From the NCBI GenBank assembly GCA_021795355.1, contig JAJYPL010000001.1, forward strand, positions 1 through 64,000: a stretch of 64,000 nucleotides of DNA, read 5' to 3'. This DNA comes from a bacterium (lineage in GTDB: Bacteria > SZUA-79 > Acidulodesulfobacterales > Acidulodesulfobacteraceae). This document shows positions 54,447 through 63,275 of the stretch, in pieces (within the stretch, counting starts at the first letter, position 1; each line of letters starts with the position of its first letter). The translations under genes and the position numbers were made by a program. Under the pieces are notes generated by a model. That model was not told where the DNA came from. It made no database searches and saw only the letters and a list, made by a program, of their open reading frames with translations.

Positions 54447-54535
54447 GGAAAAGGTGTCAGATTTTATTTTCTGCATACGGAACAGTCAATTAACAAATGA
54501 ACATGTTTGCGGAAAATTAATCTGACACCTTTTCC
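54447..54535 (+). mobile_element. MITE-like element between dacA and cdaR
   Basis: An 89-base element with inverted ends: GGAAAAGGTGTCAGATT is exact on both sides for 17 bases, with further partial pairing. The centre contains AACATGTT. No gene is encoded. A solo left end lies at 42132-42158. The insertion lies between two genes of a conserved operon, without breaking them. Confidence 0.7.
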
Positions 54536-54564
54536 GAAATAAAATTTATATTGCAGGATTAAAA

Positions 54565-55227
54565 ATGAACAGATATATAGAAAATCTTATTAAAAAAAAT
54601 TTCTGGCTGAAGATTTTTTCCTTACTTTTCGCCGTAATAATCTGGGCTTACGTCGTCGGCGGAACAAAGCAGGACGAGGTCGCGACCGCAGGATTAATTA
54701 TCAAAAACCTCCCTAAGGGTTATGCAGTCAGCAATGTTATGCCGGAAAAGATTCACGTAAAGCTGAGAGGTTCGAGAATAGACCTTATGAAAATAAATAA
54801 AAAAATTTTTTTCCAAATTAACGGCTATTCTCTACTCGCAAAAAAAAATACCATAGTTCTCGGCAGATCTTATTTAAATCTTCCCAACGGAATTAAAATT
54901 ATTAAAATAAGCCCTAGAATTATTCCGGTTATAATAAGCAGAATTACGACAAAATATATAAAGGTTTTGCCGATAACGTCGGGATTGCCGCAAAAAGGCT
55001 ATGTTTTAAAGCATATAAGCGTTTTGCCTCAATACGTCCGAGTTAGAGGTCCGCGCGATATAGTTAATCATCTTTCGGTGATTACTACAATGAAAATAAA
55101 TATCGATAATATAGATAAAAATAAAACGCTGTCTGTTTCTTTAAGAAAACCGACAAATTTGTTAAAAATTTTGTATAATAAAAAGATTAACGTTAATTTA
55201 ACCGTAATAAAAAGTTCAAAAAAATAA
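54565..55227 (+). CDS. cdaR: CdaR / YbbR-domain regulator of CdaA
   Basis: A 220-residue protein with one N-terminal membrane helix (about 15-32, SLLFAVIIWAYVVGG) and two extracytoplasmic YbbR-like repeats rich in beta strands (IKNLPKGY and VLPQYVRVRGP segments). YbbR/CdaR modulates CdaA in Firmicutes by protein contact. Many homologues have three or four YbbR repeats, so this one is short. No catalytic residues are expected. It is separated from dacA by the MITE-like insertion and from glmM by 15 bases. Confidence 0.85.
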   Translation: MNRYIENLIKKNFWLKIFSLLFAVIIWAYVVGGTKQDEVATAGLIIKNLPKGYAVSNVMPEKIHVKLRGSRIDLMKINKKIFFQINGYSLLAKKNTIVLGRSYLNLPNGIKIIKISPRIIPVIISRITTKYIKVLPITSGLPQKGYVLKHISVLPQYVRVRGPRDIVNHLSVITTMKINIDNIDKNKTLSVSLRKPTNLLKILYNKKINVNLTVIKSSKK

Positions 55228-55242
55228 AGGGGAGTAGGTATT

Positions 55243-56607
55243 TTGGGCGGCAGAAAATTATTCGGTACGGACGGCGTAAGGGGACAGGCGAACAGATATC
55301 CTCTGACGTCCGAAGTTGCTTTGAAATTAGGCAAAGCATTGGTTAAGGTGTTAAAACCGAACGGAAAAGGATTGAAAATCGTAATAGGAAAAGATACAAG
55401 AATTTCCGGATATATGTTAGAAACGGCTCTTTCTTCAGGCATATGTTCTATGGGGGCAGACGTTTATCTTGTAGGACCGCTTGCTACTCCCGGAGTCGCG
55501 TTCATAACGTCGAGTATGAGGGCGGATGCAGGCGTAGTTATTTCGGCTTCGCATAACCCTTTTTACGATAACGGAATTAAATTTTTTGACGGCAGCGGAT
55601 TTAAATTCGACGATGAAGTAGAAAAAAAAATAGAGGATTTATTTTTTAATTTTAATTTCGACGACAAAGGTCCGACGGGCATTCATATAGGAAAAGCGCA
55701 CAGGATAGACGACGCCGCCGGCAGATACGTTATTTTCGCAAAACTTTCCTTTCCTAAAAATTTGAATTTAAACGGATTAAAAATAGTTATAGACTGCGCA
55801 AACGGAGCTAATTATAAAGCGGCTCCCGAGGTCTTTGCGGAGCTTGGAGCCGAGGTTATACTCGAAGGCGTAAGTCCCGACGGCGTAAATATCAACGACG
55901 GCTGCGGTTCCATGCATCCCGAAAAATTAAGCGGTTCGGTAAAAAAACACGGGGCAGACGTCGGGCTGGCTTTCGACGGCGACGGCGACAGGGTAATTTT
56001 TTGCGACGAAAACGGGAAAACCTTGCAGGGCGACGAATTTTTAGCAATTTGCGCATTGCAGATGAAAAAAGAAGGATGCCTTAAAAACGAAGGCGTAGTT
56101 ACCACTCCCATGTCTAACGTAGCTTTAGAGATATTATTTAAAAAGCACGGAATAAAAACGATTTATGCAGACGTCGGCGACAGGTATATTATGGAAAAAA
56201 TGCTTAAAGAAGGCTATAATCTCGGCGGCGAACAGTCCGGGCATATAATATTTTTAGACGATATTAATACGGGGGACGGTATAATTTCGGCATTAAAACT
56301 TCTGTCGGTTATGGTAAAAACCGGCATGCCGCTTTCGGAATTAAGGAAAATCATAAGTCCTTATCCACAGGTGCTATTTAACGTTGATGTGCCTTATAAG
56401 AAAAATTTGGACGAACTGCCTGAGGTTTCAAAAAAAATTGCGTATTTCGACGAAATTTTGAAAGACAGAGGAAGAATATACGTGCGTTATTCCGGAACCC
56501 AAAATTACTTGAGAGTGCTCGTAGAAGGGGAAGACGCCTGCGAAATAAATAACATAGGCGCAGAAATAAAAGAAGAAATCGAAAAAGGTTTCGGCATAGA
56601 GAAATAG
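55243..56607 (+). CDS. glmM: Phosphoglucosamine mutase
   Basis: A 454-residue alpha-D-phosphohexomutase that converts glucosamine-6-phosphate to glucosamine-1-phosphate for UDP-GlcNAc. MGGRKLFGTDGVRG is the classic start; the phosphorylated serine is Ser103 in ISASHNP; the metal loop FDGDGDR is near 246; GGEQSGH binds sugar and RYSGTQNYLR binds phosphate. The start is TTG preceded by GGGGAG. The length is normal. Neighbouring dacA/cdaR complete the c-di-AMP module. Confidence 0.97.
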   Translation: MGGRKLFGTDGVRGQANRYPLTSEVALKLGKALVKVLKPNGKGLKIVIGKDTRISGYMLETALSSGICSMGADVYLVGPLATPGVAFITSSMRADAGVVISASHNPFYDNGIKFFDGSGFKFDDEVEKKIEDLFFNFNFDDKGPTGIHIGKAHRIDDAAGRYVIFAKLSFPKNLNLNGLKIVIDCANGANYKAAPEVFAELGAEVILEGVSPDGVNINDGCGSMHPEKLSGSVKKHGADVGLAFDGDGDRVIFCDENGKTLQGDEFLAICALQMKKEGCLKNEGVVTTPMSNVALEILFKKHGIKTIYADVGDRYIMEKMLKEGYNLGGEQSGHIIFLDDINTGDGIISALKLLSVMVKTGMPLSELRKIISPYPQVLFNVDVPYKKNLDELPEVSKKIAYFDEILKDRGRIYVRYSGTQNYLRVLVEGEDACEINNIGAEIKEEIEKGFGIEK

Positions 56608-56634
56608 GGGGAGTTTAAGGAGGGAGAATTAAAT

Positions 56635-57381
56635 ATGAAATTAGGCGTTAATATAGACCACATCGCGACGCTGAGGAATGCAAGGGGAGAAAATTTTCCC
56701 TCTCCGGTACATGCGGCTTTCACAGTTTTAGAAGCCGGCGCTTCAAACGTTACGTGCCATTTAAGGGAAGACAGAAGGCACATAAGGGATAACGACGTAA
56801 GAATCATATCCGAATTGACTAAAAGATTAAACTTAGAAATGTCGGCGGACGACAAAATTGTTAAAATAGCCCTCGATATTATGCCGAGAAGCGTTACTAT
56901 AGTTCCCGAAAAAAGAAAAGAATTAACGACGGAGGGAGGACTAGATGTGGGCGGCGATATAAAACGTTTTAAAAATATCACTGAATCTTTTAAGCTTAAA
57001 TCCGCGGACAGCATTGCTTCGGCATTTATAGAGCCCGACGTAAAGCAGGCGGAGGCGGCTAAGGAAGCCGGATTCGATTTTATAGAAATACATACCGGAA
57101 GATATGCGGGCGCCGCAAACGAATCCGATAGGATTAAAGAATTAAAAAGAATAAAAGAAGCCGTCGGGTATGCTTTAAAGATAGGACTTAAGGTTAACGC
57201 GGGACACGGACTCGACTACAAAAATATATACGACATCGCGTTGATAGACGGATTTGAAGAGTTTAACATAGGATTTTCCATAGTATCGAAGGCGGTTTTT
57301 GAAGGACTTGGACGTGCGGTAGAGAAAATGCTCGAAATAATAAAAGCGGCGGATTTCGCCAAATTAGAAAAAGCAAAATAA
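56635..57381 (+). CDS. pdxJ: Pyridoxine 5'-phosphate synthase
   Basis: A 248-residue TIM-barrel enzyme that condenses 1-deoxyxylulose-5-phosphate with aminoacetone-3-phosphate. LGVNIDHIATLRNARG at the N-terminus, CHLREDRRHI, and the C-terminal NAGHGLDY and FNIGFSIVS are family motifs. Length and start (AGGAGGGAG upstream) are normal. It is followed by acpS after 11 bases, the common pdxJ-acpS pair. Confidence 0.97.
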   Translation: MKLGVNIDHIATLRNARGENFPSPVHAAFTVLEAGASNVTCHLREDRRHIRDNDVRIISELTKRLNLEMSADDKIVKIALDIMPRSVTIVPEKRKELTTEGGLDVGGDIKRFKNITESFKLKSADSIASAFIEPDVKQAEAAKEAGFDFIEIHTGRYAGAANESDRIKELKRIKEAVGYALKIGLKVNAGHGLDYKNIYDIALIDGFEEFNIGFSIVSKAVFEGLGRAVEKMLEIIKAADFAKLEKAK

Positions 57382-57392
57382 TACGATGCAAA

Positions 57393-57764
57393 ATGATTAA
57401 CGGAATAGGAATAGATTTAATATCTGTAGATAAAATTAAAAAAGCGATAGAAATGCGCGGCGAAAAATTTTATGCACGGGTTTTTTCGGAATCCGAATCG
57501 GATATAATAGAAAAAATAAAAAGCAGAAACGAAAAGAGGGCATTTGAAAAAGCCGCCGGATATTTTGCCGCCAAAGAAGCTTTTTTAAAGGCGTTAGGCA
57601 AAGGACTTTTCTCTATTCCTTTAAATAAAATTAAAATTTCAAACGACGAAAGCGGGAAGCCTTATATAAGTTTAGATTTGAGTTCGGCGGATAATATTTC
57701 GGCTAAAGTAAGCATAACCCACGATAAAGGTTTTGCGTGCGCCGTAGTAATAATCAATTTGTGA
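57393..57764 (+). CDS. acpS: Holo-acyl-carrier-protein synthase
   Basis: A 123-residue phosphopantetheinyl transferase that loads ACP with the CoA arm. GIGIDLISVDKI contains the metal-binding Asp, and YFAAKEAFLKALGKG holds the Glu and Lys of the active site; ITHDKGFACAVV ends the fold. Length is normal. Its stop codon is within an AATTTGTGACGGGGA repeat unit, as with osmC. Confidence 0.95.
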   Translation: MINGIGIDLISVDKIKKAIEMRGEKFYARVFSESESDIIEKIKSRNEKRAFEKAAGYFAAKEAFLKALGKGLFSIPLNKIKISNDESGKPYISLDLSSADNISAKVSITHDKGFACAVVIINL

Positions 57765-57812
57765 CGGGGATATAATCTGGCGACAGGGGACGGAATTCAA
57801 TTCTGTCCCTGT
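57755..57812. repeat. AATTTGTGACGGGGA unit and imperfect GGGGAC palindrome
   Basis: The repeat unit begins on the acpS stop. Shortly after, ACAGGGGACGGAATT and AATTCTGTCCCTGT form an imperfect palindrome around one C (57783-57812), related to the perfect one at 35108. It lies 11 bases before the next ATG. Confidence 0.65.
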
Positions 57813-57823
57813 ATTTAAAAAAT

Positions 57824-59470
57824 ATGGAACTTTATTTTTCCGACGGTTTAAAAAAAATAGACGAAGAAAGCTATTCGGTTTTCGGATATTCCGAAAATAT
57901 TTTAATGGAAAATGCCGGAGGCGGATGCTGCAGGGAATTTTTGAATCTGTACGATAAAAACTTTCTAAAAAAAGCATCTATCGCCGTAATTTGCGGCAAA
58001 GGCAATAACGGAGGAGACGGTTTCGTATTTTCCAGGTATCTTTTTAATTTAGGCTTTAACGTTAATATTGCCGTTCTTGCTGAAAAAGCGTCTTATAAGG
58101 GAGTTGCCGGAATAAATTTAGATATTTTGGCAAAACTTGGGGCGGTTATTACTGAGATAACGTCGGAAGATAAAATTTCTGACTTAGAAATTATATTAGA
58201 AAAGGCGGACATTGTCGTCGATGCCATATTCGGCGTAGGTTTAAACAGAGAATTAACCGGATTTTTTAAAAAGGTTATAGAGGTTATTAACGTAAAAAGT
58301 TATTCCGGCGGAAATACCGAATGTTTAAAAAATTTTGAAAGCGGATACGATATTGTATGCATCGACGTTCCGAGCGGTTTGAACGCCGATACCGGCGAAA
58401 TTATGAACGCCGCAATTACGGAAAATATTAAAAAAATTTTTACGTTCGGAGGCTTAAAGACAGGTTTTTATTTAAACTACGGCGAAAAGATGCTTGTTAG
58501 CGAAAAAACCGTATTAATCGACATAAATCAGCCGCGGCAATTATTAAAAAAATACGGGTCGGGCATAGAAATAATTACGGAAAAAGAGATTTCACGCTGT
58601 TTTAAAGAAAGAAAAAAAACTGCAACAAAATTCGATTACGGCCATCTTCTAGTAGTAGCGGGAAGCTCCGGCAAAACCGGAGCGGCTTTTATGTCTTCTC
58701 TTGCCGGTTTTAAAAGCGGCGCAGGTTTAGTTACTGCGGCGGTACCGGAGAAACTGAACGATATTATGGAAGCAAAAACGGACGAAGTTATGACCTATCC
58801 GGTATATGACGACGGCAGAGGTTTTTTTATCGAAAAAGGCGCCGAAATTATTAAAAACGATTTGCTTAAAGGAAAAAATGCGGCGGTTATAGGTCCCGGC
58901 ATAGGACTTAAAGAAGAAACTAAGGCTTTTTTGCGCAAGCTTTTGTCCGGAATAAATATTCCGGCGGTTTTAGATGCAGACGCCTTAAACATTTTGTCGG
59001 AAGATACCGATATATTAAAACAAACGGCAAAAAAAACCGATTTAATCTTGACGCCCCATTTTAAAGAAATGGAGCGGCTTTCCGGCATAGACCGCCGTAT
59101 TATAGAAAAAGATCCTATAACCATAGGAAAAAAATTCGTTAAAGAATTTGGAGTATATTTGGTGTTGAAAAGTTCAAGCATGTTTATATTCGACAAAAAC
59201 GGAGAACATGTTTCTATACAGTGCGGACACAGTTCATTGCTTACAAGCGGCGGAAGCGGAGACGTCCTCAGCGGTTTAATAGGAGGTTTTATATCGGGAG
59301 GCATGGGTTTATATATGAGCATGAAATGCGCCGCTTTTATTTTAGTTTATTCGGCAAAACATTTAGAAAAAAAATATGGATATTTCGGCGCCGGCGCGGT
59401 AAAAATTGCCGAAAACGTACCTTTTTCGCTTAATTTAATGCTGTCCGAAGCAAAAGAACAAAACAGATGA
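57824..59470 (+). CDS. nnrDE: Bifunctional NAD(P)HX epimerase/dehydratase
   Basis: A 548-residue repair enzyme for damaged NAD(P)H. The N-terminal YjeF epimerase domain (1-~220) contains ICGKGNNGGDGF and IDVPSGLNADTGE. The C-terminal ribokinase-like dehydratase domain (~255-545) contains VVAGSSGKTGAA, GPGIGLKEE, DADALN, LTPHFKEM and SGGSGDVLSG, with ATP/ADP and NADHX binding motifs. The fusion is common in bacteria. No clear ribosome site precedes the ATG, where the GGGGAC palindrome lies. Confidence 0.94.
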   Translation: MELYFSDGLKKIDEESYSVFGYSENILMENAGGGCCREFLNLYDKNFLKKASIAVICGKGNNGGDGFVFSRYLFNLGFNVNIAVLAEKASYKGVAGINLDILAKLGAVITEITSEDKISDLEIILEKADIVVDAIFGVGLNRELTGFFKKVIEVINVKSYSGGNTECLKNFESGYDIVCIDVPSGLNADTGEIMNAAITENIKKIFTFGGLKTGFYLNYGEKMLVSEKTVLIDINQPRQLLKKYGSGIEIITEKEISRCFKERKKTATKFDYGHLLVVAGSSGKTGAAFMSSLAGFKSGAGLVTAAVPEKLNDIMEAKTDEVMTYPVYDDGRGFFIEKGAEIIKNDLLKGKNAAVIGPGIGLKEETKAFLRKLLSGINIPAVLDADALNILSEDTDILKQTAKKTDLILTPHFKEMERLSGIDRRIIEKDPITIGKKFVKEFGVYLVLKSSSMFIFDKNGEHVSIQCGHSSLLTSGGSGDVLSGLIGGFISGGMGLYMSMKCAAFILVYSAKHLEKKYGYFGAGAVKIAENVPFSLNLMLSEAKEQNR

Positions 59471-59522
59471 CTTATAAATATTAAAAATAATAAAATAAAA
59501 AACGATAAAAAAGGAGTTATCA

Positions 59523-59996
59523 ATGATTACTGCCGGCGATATTATGACAAAAGACGTCATAGTTTTAAACGAAGAAGACGATATCAAGAAAGCGTCCGAT
59601 ATTTTTCTTAAATATAAAATAAACGCGATTCCGGTAGTAAATTCCGATAAAAAATTATGCGGAATAGTATCGGAAACCGATTTGGTATATCAGGAATCCA
59701 ATCTTCATATTCCTACGCTTTTTACGATTTTCGACAGCATATTTTATCTCGGATCTTCGAAGCATTTTAAAGAAGACGTAAATAAAATAACGGCGACTAA
59801 GATTAAAGATATTATGAACAAAGACGTTTTTTACGCTAAAGAAACTGAAGATATTTACGATCTTGCAACGGTAATGGCGGATAAAAAATTTTATTCCATT
59901 CCTATCGTAAACGGCGATAAAGAAATTATCGGCGTAGTTTCCAGATATGATATAATTAAAGCTATGTCGCAGTCAAACGCAAAAACCGGCAAATAA
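59523..59996 (+). CDS. CBS-domain pair protein
   Basis: A 157-residue protein made of two CBS domains: TAGDIMTKDVIVLNEEDD starts the first and IKDIMNKDVFYAKETED the second, each with the usual VNSDKKLCGIVSETDL or VNGDKEIIGVVSRYDI end. CBS pairs bind adenine nucleotides and act as energy sensors or regulators. There is no catalytic domain. A perfect AAGGAG site precedes the ATG. Partner proteins are not evident. Confidence 0.9.
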   Translation: MITAGDIMTKDVIVLNEEDDIKKASDIFLKYKINAIPVVNSDKKLCGIVSETDLVYQESNLHIPTLFTIFDSIFYLGSSKHFKEDVNKITATKIKDIMNKDVFYAKETEDIYDLATVMADKKFYSIPIVNGDKEIIGVVSRYDIIKAMSQSNAKTGK

Positions 59997-60011
59997 AAAC
60001 AATAAACTAAA

Positions 60012-60473
60012 ATGCGGAATATTCAATCTTTCGAGTCTGATTCGCCCGAAGATACGGAAATGATTGCGGCCGAATTTGCAAAAAAATTAAAACCCTTCGA
60101 TTTTATTGCTTTAAACGGGCGACTCGGAGCGGGAAAAACTAAATTTACATCCGGAATCGTCGGATTTTTATGCGGAAATACAGACGATACAGCCTTAAGT
60201 CCGACATATTCGATTATGAATAAATATTCGTGCGGCGGCGTCGTAATAAACCATTTTGATTTTTACAGGATTAAAAGCGTTTACGATCTCGAAAGCTGCG
60301 GTTTTTTCGATTCTTTAGACGGTAAAAATTTGACTATAGCGGAATGGACCGATACCGTTAAAATTGATTATAAAAAATATGCTGCCGGAAATTATTATTC
60401 GGTTATTATTAAAATAAAAGACGGCGAAAAAAATAAAGAAAAACGATATATAGAAATAGAAAAAATTTTATAA
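60012..60473 (+). CDS. tsaE: tRNA threonylcarbamoyladenosine ATPase TsaE
   Basis: A 153-residue P-loop ATPase needed for t6A37 formation on tRNAs that read ANN codons. Walker A is GRLGAGKT; SPTYSIMNKY and HFDFYRI are the family's switch and Walker B regions; IAEWTD follows. Length is normal. It starts 15 bases after the CBS gene. The companions tsaB, tsaC and tsaD are not in this window. Confidence 0.94.
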   Translation: MRNIQSFESDSPEDTEMIAAEFAKKLKPFDFIALNGRLGAGKTKFTSGIVGFLCGNTDDTALSPTYSIMNKYSCGGVVINHFDFYRIKSVYDLESCGFFDSLDGKNLTIAEWTDTVKIDYKKYAAGNYYSVIIKIKDGEKNKEKRYIEIEKIL

Positions 60474-60551
60474 ATAAAATATAATTTATTAAATTTGCAC
60501 TTTAAATTTGTGACGAGGACGTATTTAAATAAAGAGAACGGAGGTGTGCTT

Positions 60552-61973
60552 TTGGAAAAATTCGACGTTTGTATAATAGGAGGCGGTCCGGCCGGCTACG
60601 TGAGCGCATTGAAATGCGCTATTAACGGTTTGTCGGCGGCAATAATAGAAAAAGAACGGTTCGGAGGAACATGTTTAAACAGAGGCTGTATTCCGACGAA
60701 GGTTCTTTATTCAAAAGCAAAATTTTTAAAAAAATTAAAAAGTCCCGAAAGAGGATTTACCGTTAACGGGTTTAATTTTAATTACGAAGAAATCATAAAA
60801 TATAAAGACGAAGTCGTTTTGACATTGACAAGCGGAGTAGAAAAATTATTAAAAGCCAGAAAGGTGAATATTTTTTACGGCTCAGGGAAAATTAAAGGGA
60901 AAAACGGCGAGAAAGGATTTTCTATAGGCGTAGAAGGCAAGGACGGTTTAAAAGCGGAAATCTCGGCCGACAACGTTATAGCTGCTACAGGTTCGTCGCC
61001 TTTTATGATACCCGCTTTCAATATAGACCATAAAAATATTATAACTTCCGACGAAGCTCTTTCTTTAAACGAAATACCTAAGTCTTTGATTATCATAGGA
61101 GCAGGAGTTATAGGGTGCGAATTTGCGAATATTTTTTCGGAATTCGGCTGTTCCGTTAAAATGATAGAACTTTTGCCTTCTATTTTATCCACCGAAGACA
61201 AAGAAATTTCAAGATTTATAGATAAAAATTTTAAATCCAGAAATATAGAAGTTAAAACGGGCGCGGAAGTTAAAAGCATTAAAGCCGGCGGCGGCAGTGC
61301 GGAAGTAGAACTGGCAGCCGGAGAAAAATTTTCCGCCGAAAAAGTCCTTGTTTCCATAGGCAGAAGATTAAATACTTCGGGTTTGGGACTTGAAGAAATA
61401 GGCGTCGCAATGGACAAAAGAGGGAAAATAGAAACAGATATACATAACCAAACTAATATAAAAGGAATTTATGCCTGCGGCGATATAACCGACGGACCTA
61501 TGCTTGCCCATAAAGCGTCATACGACGGAATAATAGCCGCCGATAATATTGCGGGAATAATTAAAGAAAAAGATTACGCCGTACTTCCGTGGTCGGTTTA
61601 TACCAATCCTTCAATAGGAACGGTCGGGCTGAGGGAAGGCGATGCAGGACTTTCGGAAATAAAATATTCCGTAGGACGTTTTTCATATGCGGCAAGCGGT
61701 ATGGCGCTGGCAATGGAAGAGCCTGAAGGATTCTTAAAAGTCGTTGTCGAGCCGGAAACCAAAAAAGTACTCGGCGCCACAGGAATAGGAGCAGATATTC
61801 CCGAACTTATCGCCGAAATTGCTTCCTATATGCATTTCGGAGGAACGGTTTTAGATATAGAGTCAACGATTCATTCCCATCCTACGCTGTCCGAAATAGT
61901 GCCTGAGGCGGCTTTAGATTCAATAGGGGAAGCTATACATAAATTTAATCCGAGGACGGCAAAAAAAGCTTAG
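60552..61973 (+). CDS. lpd: Dihydrolipoyl dehydrogenase-like flavoprotein
   Basis: A 473-residue pyridine nucleotide-disulfide oxidoreductase. I start it at TTG (MEKFDVCIIGG) because GGAGG sits 7 bases upstream; an ATG 19 codons earlier is not family-like. FAD binding GGGPAGY, redox disulfide Cys41/Cys46 (GTCLNRGCIP), NAD loop IGAGVIGCEFA, GDITDGPMLAH, and the C-terminal His-Pro-Thr-Leu (HSHPTLSE) with its active base are complete. It reoxidises dihydrolipoamide with NAD. No 2-oxoacid dehydrogenase or gcv genes are adjacent, so it could serve the LbpA carriers 14 kb upstream. Confidence 0.92.
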   Translation: MEKFDVCIIGGGPAGYVSALKCAINGLSAAIIEKERFGGTCLNRGCIPTKVLYSKAKFLKKLKSPERGFTVNGFNFNYEEIIKYKDEVVLTLTSGVEKLLKARKVNIFYGSGKIKGKNGEKGFSIGVEGKDGLKAEISADNVIAATGSSPFMIPAFNIDHKNIITSDEALSLNEIPKSLIIIGAGVIGCEFANIFSEFGCSVKMIELLPSILSTEDKEISRFIDKNFKSRNIEVKTGAEVKSIKAGGGSAEVELAAGEKFSAEKVLVSIGRRLNTSGLGLEEIGVAMDKRGKIETDIHNQTNIKGIYACGDITDGPMLAHKASYDGIIAADNIAGIIKEKDYAVLPWSVYTNPSIGTVGLREGDAGLSEIKYSVGRFSYAASGMALAMEEPEGFLKVVVEPETKKVLGATGIGADIPELIAEIASYMHFGGTVLDIESTIHSHPTLSEIVPEAALDSIGEAIHKFNPRTAKKA

Positions 61974-62027
61974 GAGAAAGGCTGCAGAATTAAGAAAATA
62001 ATATAAAATAAAAGGAAAACATAATTC

Positions 62028-63254
62028 ATGGCACTTATAGTTCAAAAATTCGGCGGAACTTCGATGGGAAGCATTGAAAGAATAAAGCAGGTCGCCGGAC
62101 GTGTAATAAAGGAAAAAAATGAAGGCAGCGACGTAGTCGTAGTCGTCAGCGCTATGAGCGGCGAAACTAACAGGCTTTTAGACCTTGCCGTTAAAATGGG
62201 CGGAAAGCAGGACGATATGGAAACCGACCTTATAATATCAAGCGGCGAACAGATAAGTTCCGGACTTTTATCCCTTGCTTTGAAAAACGAAGGTTACGAC
62301 GCAGTTCCGATGCTCGGGCATCAGGTAAGAATAACTACCGATGAATCTTACGGAAAAGCAAGAATATCTTCAATAGATTCCGAAAATATACGAAGGATGC
62401 TAAAAAGCGGAAAGATAGTGGTAATAGCCGGTTTTCAAGGAATAGATTCCAACGGATTTATAACGACGCTGGGAAGGGGAGGGTCGGATACTACCGCCGT
62501 TGCGGTAGCCGCCGCAGTTAAAGCCGACAGATGCGATATATATACCGACGTGGACGGAGTTTATACCGCCGATCCTAATATAGTTCCCGATGCAAGGCGG
62601 CTGGACGTCGTTTATTTCGACGAAATGATTGAAATGTCGAGCCTCGGCGCGAAAGTTCTCCAGATAAGGTCGGTGGAATTTGCCATGAAATACGGAGTTA
62701 ATCTTTTTGTCAAATCCACTTTCGTCGATGGAAAAGGCACTCAAATAAAATTTATAGGAGAAGAAGAAAGTATGGAAGAATTGCAGGTTTCAAGCGTCGC
62801 ATGCGATAAAGACGAAGCTAAAATTTCTATAAGGGGAATTCCTGACAAGCCGGGCATAGCCGCAAGGATATTTTCTAAAATTTCGGCAGCCAATATAGTG
62901 GTAGATATGATTATTCAGAATATATCTATCGAAGGACACACCGATTTAACATTTACGGTATCAAAAAAAGATTTAAAAAAAGCTCTCGAAATTACCGAAG
63001 AACTTGCTAAAGAACTTGATGCAAAAGAAGTTTTAAGCGACGATAAGATTGCAAAAGTTTCGGTAATAGGCGTCGGCATGAGAAATCATTACGGAACGGC
63101 TTCCACCATGTTCGACGTTCTTGCCAAGGAAAATATAAACATTATGATGATTTCAACGTCCGAAATTAAAATATCATGCGTCATAGACGCAAAATATGCA
63201 GAACTTGCAGCGAGAATACTTCACGACGCATTTAATCTGGGCAGACAGAATTAA
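62028..63254 (+). CDS. lysC: Aspartate kinase
   Basis: A 408-residue enzyme phosphorylating aspartate, first step to lysine, threonine and methionine. VQKFGGTSMGSIERI is the kinase start; GRGGSDTTAVA and TDVDGVYTADP are ATP and substrate motifs. Two C-terminal ACT domains (about 265-408; SIRGIPDKPGIAARIF and VSVIGVGMRNHYG) bind allosteric amino acids. Length is that of single-function alpha-type kinases. An internal start for a beta subunit is possible but I cannot show it. Confidence 0.96.
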   Translation: MALIVQKFGGTSMGSIERIKQVAGRVIKEKNEGSDVVVVVSAMSGETNRLLDLAVKMGGKQDDMETDLIISSGEQISSGLLSLALKNEGYDAVPMLGHQVRITTDESYGKARISSIDSENIRRMLKSGKIVVIAGFQGIDSNGFITTLGRGGSDTTAVAVAAAVKADRCDIYTDVDGVYTADPNIVPDARRLDVVYFDEMIEMSSLGAKVLQIRSVEFAMKYGVNLFVKSTFVDGKGTQIKFIGEEESMEELQVSSVACDKDEAKISIRGIPDKPGIAARIFSKISAANIVVDMIIQNISIEGHTDLTFTVSKKDLKKALEITEELAKELDAKEVLSDDKIAKVSVIGVGMRNHYGTASTMFDVLAKENINIMMISTSEIKISCVIDAKYAELAARILHDAFNLGRQN

Positions 63255-63275
63255 CGATATAATAATTTTATAAAT

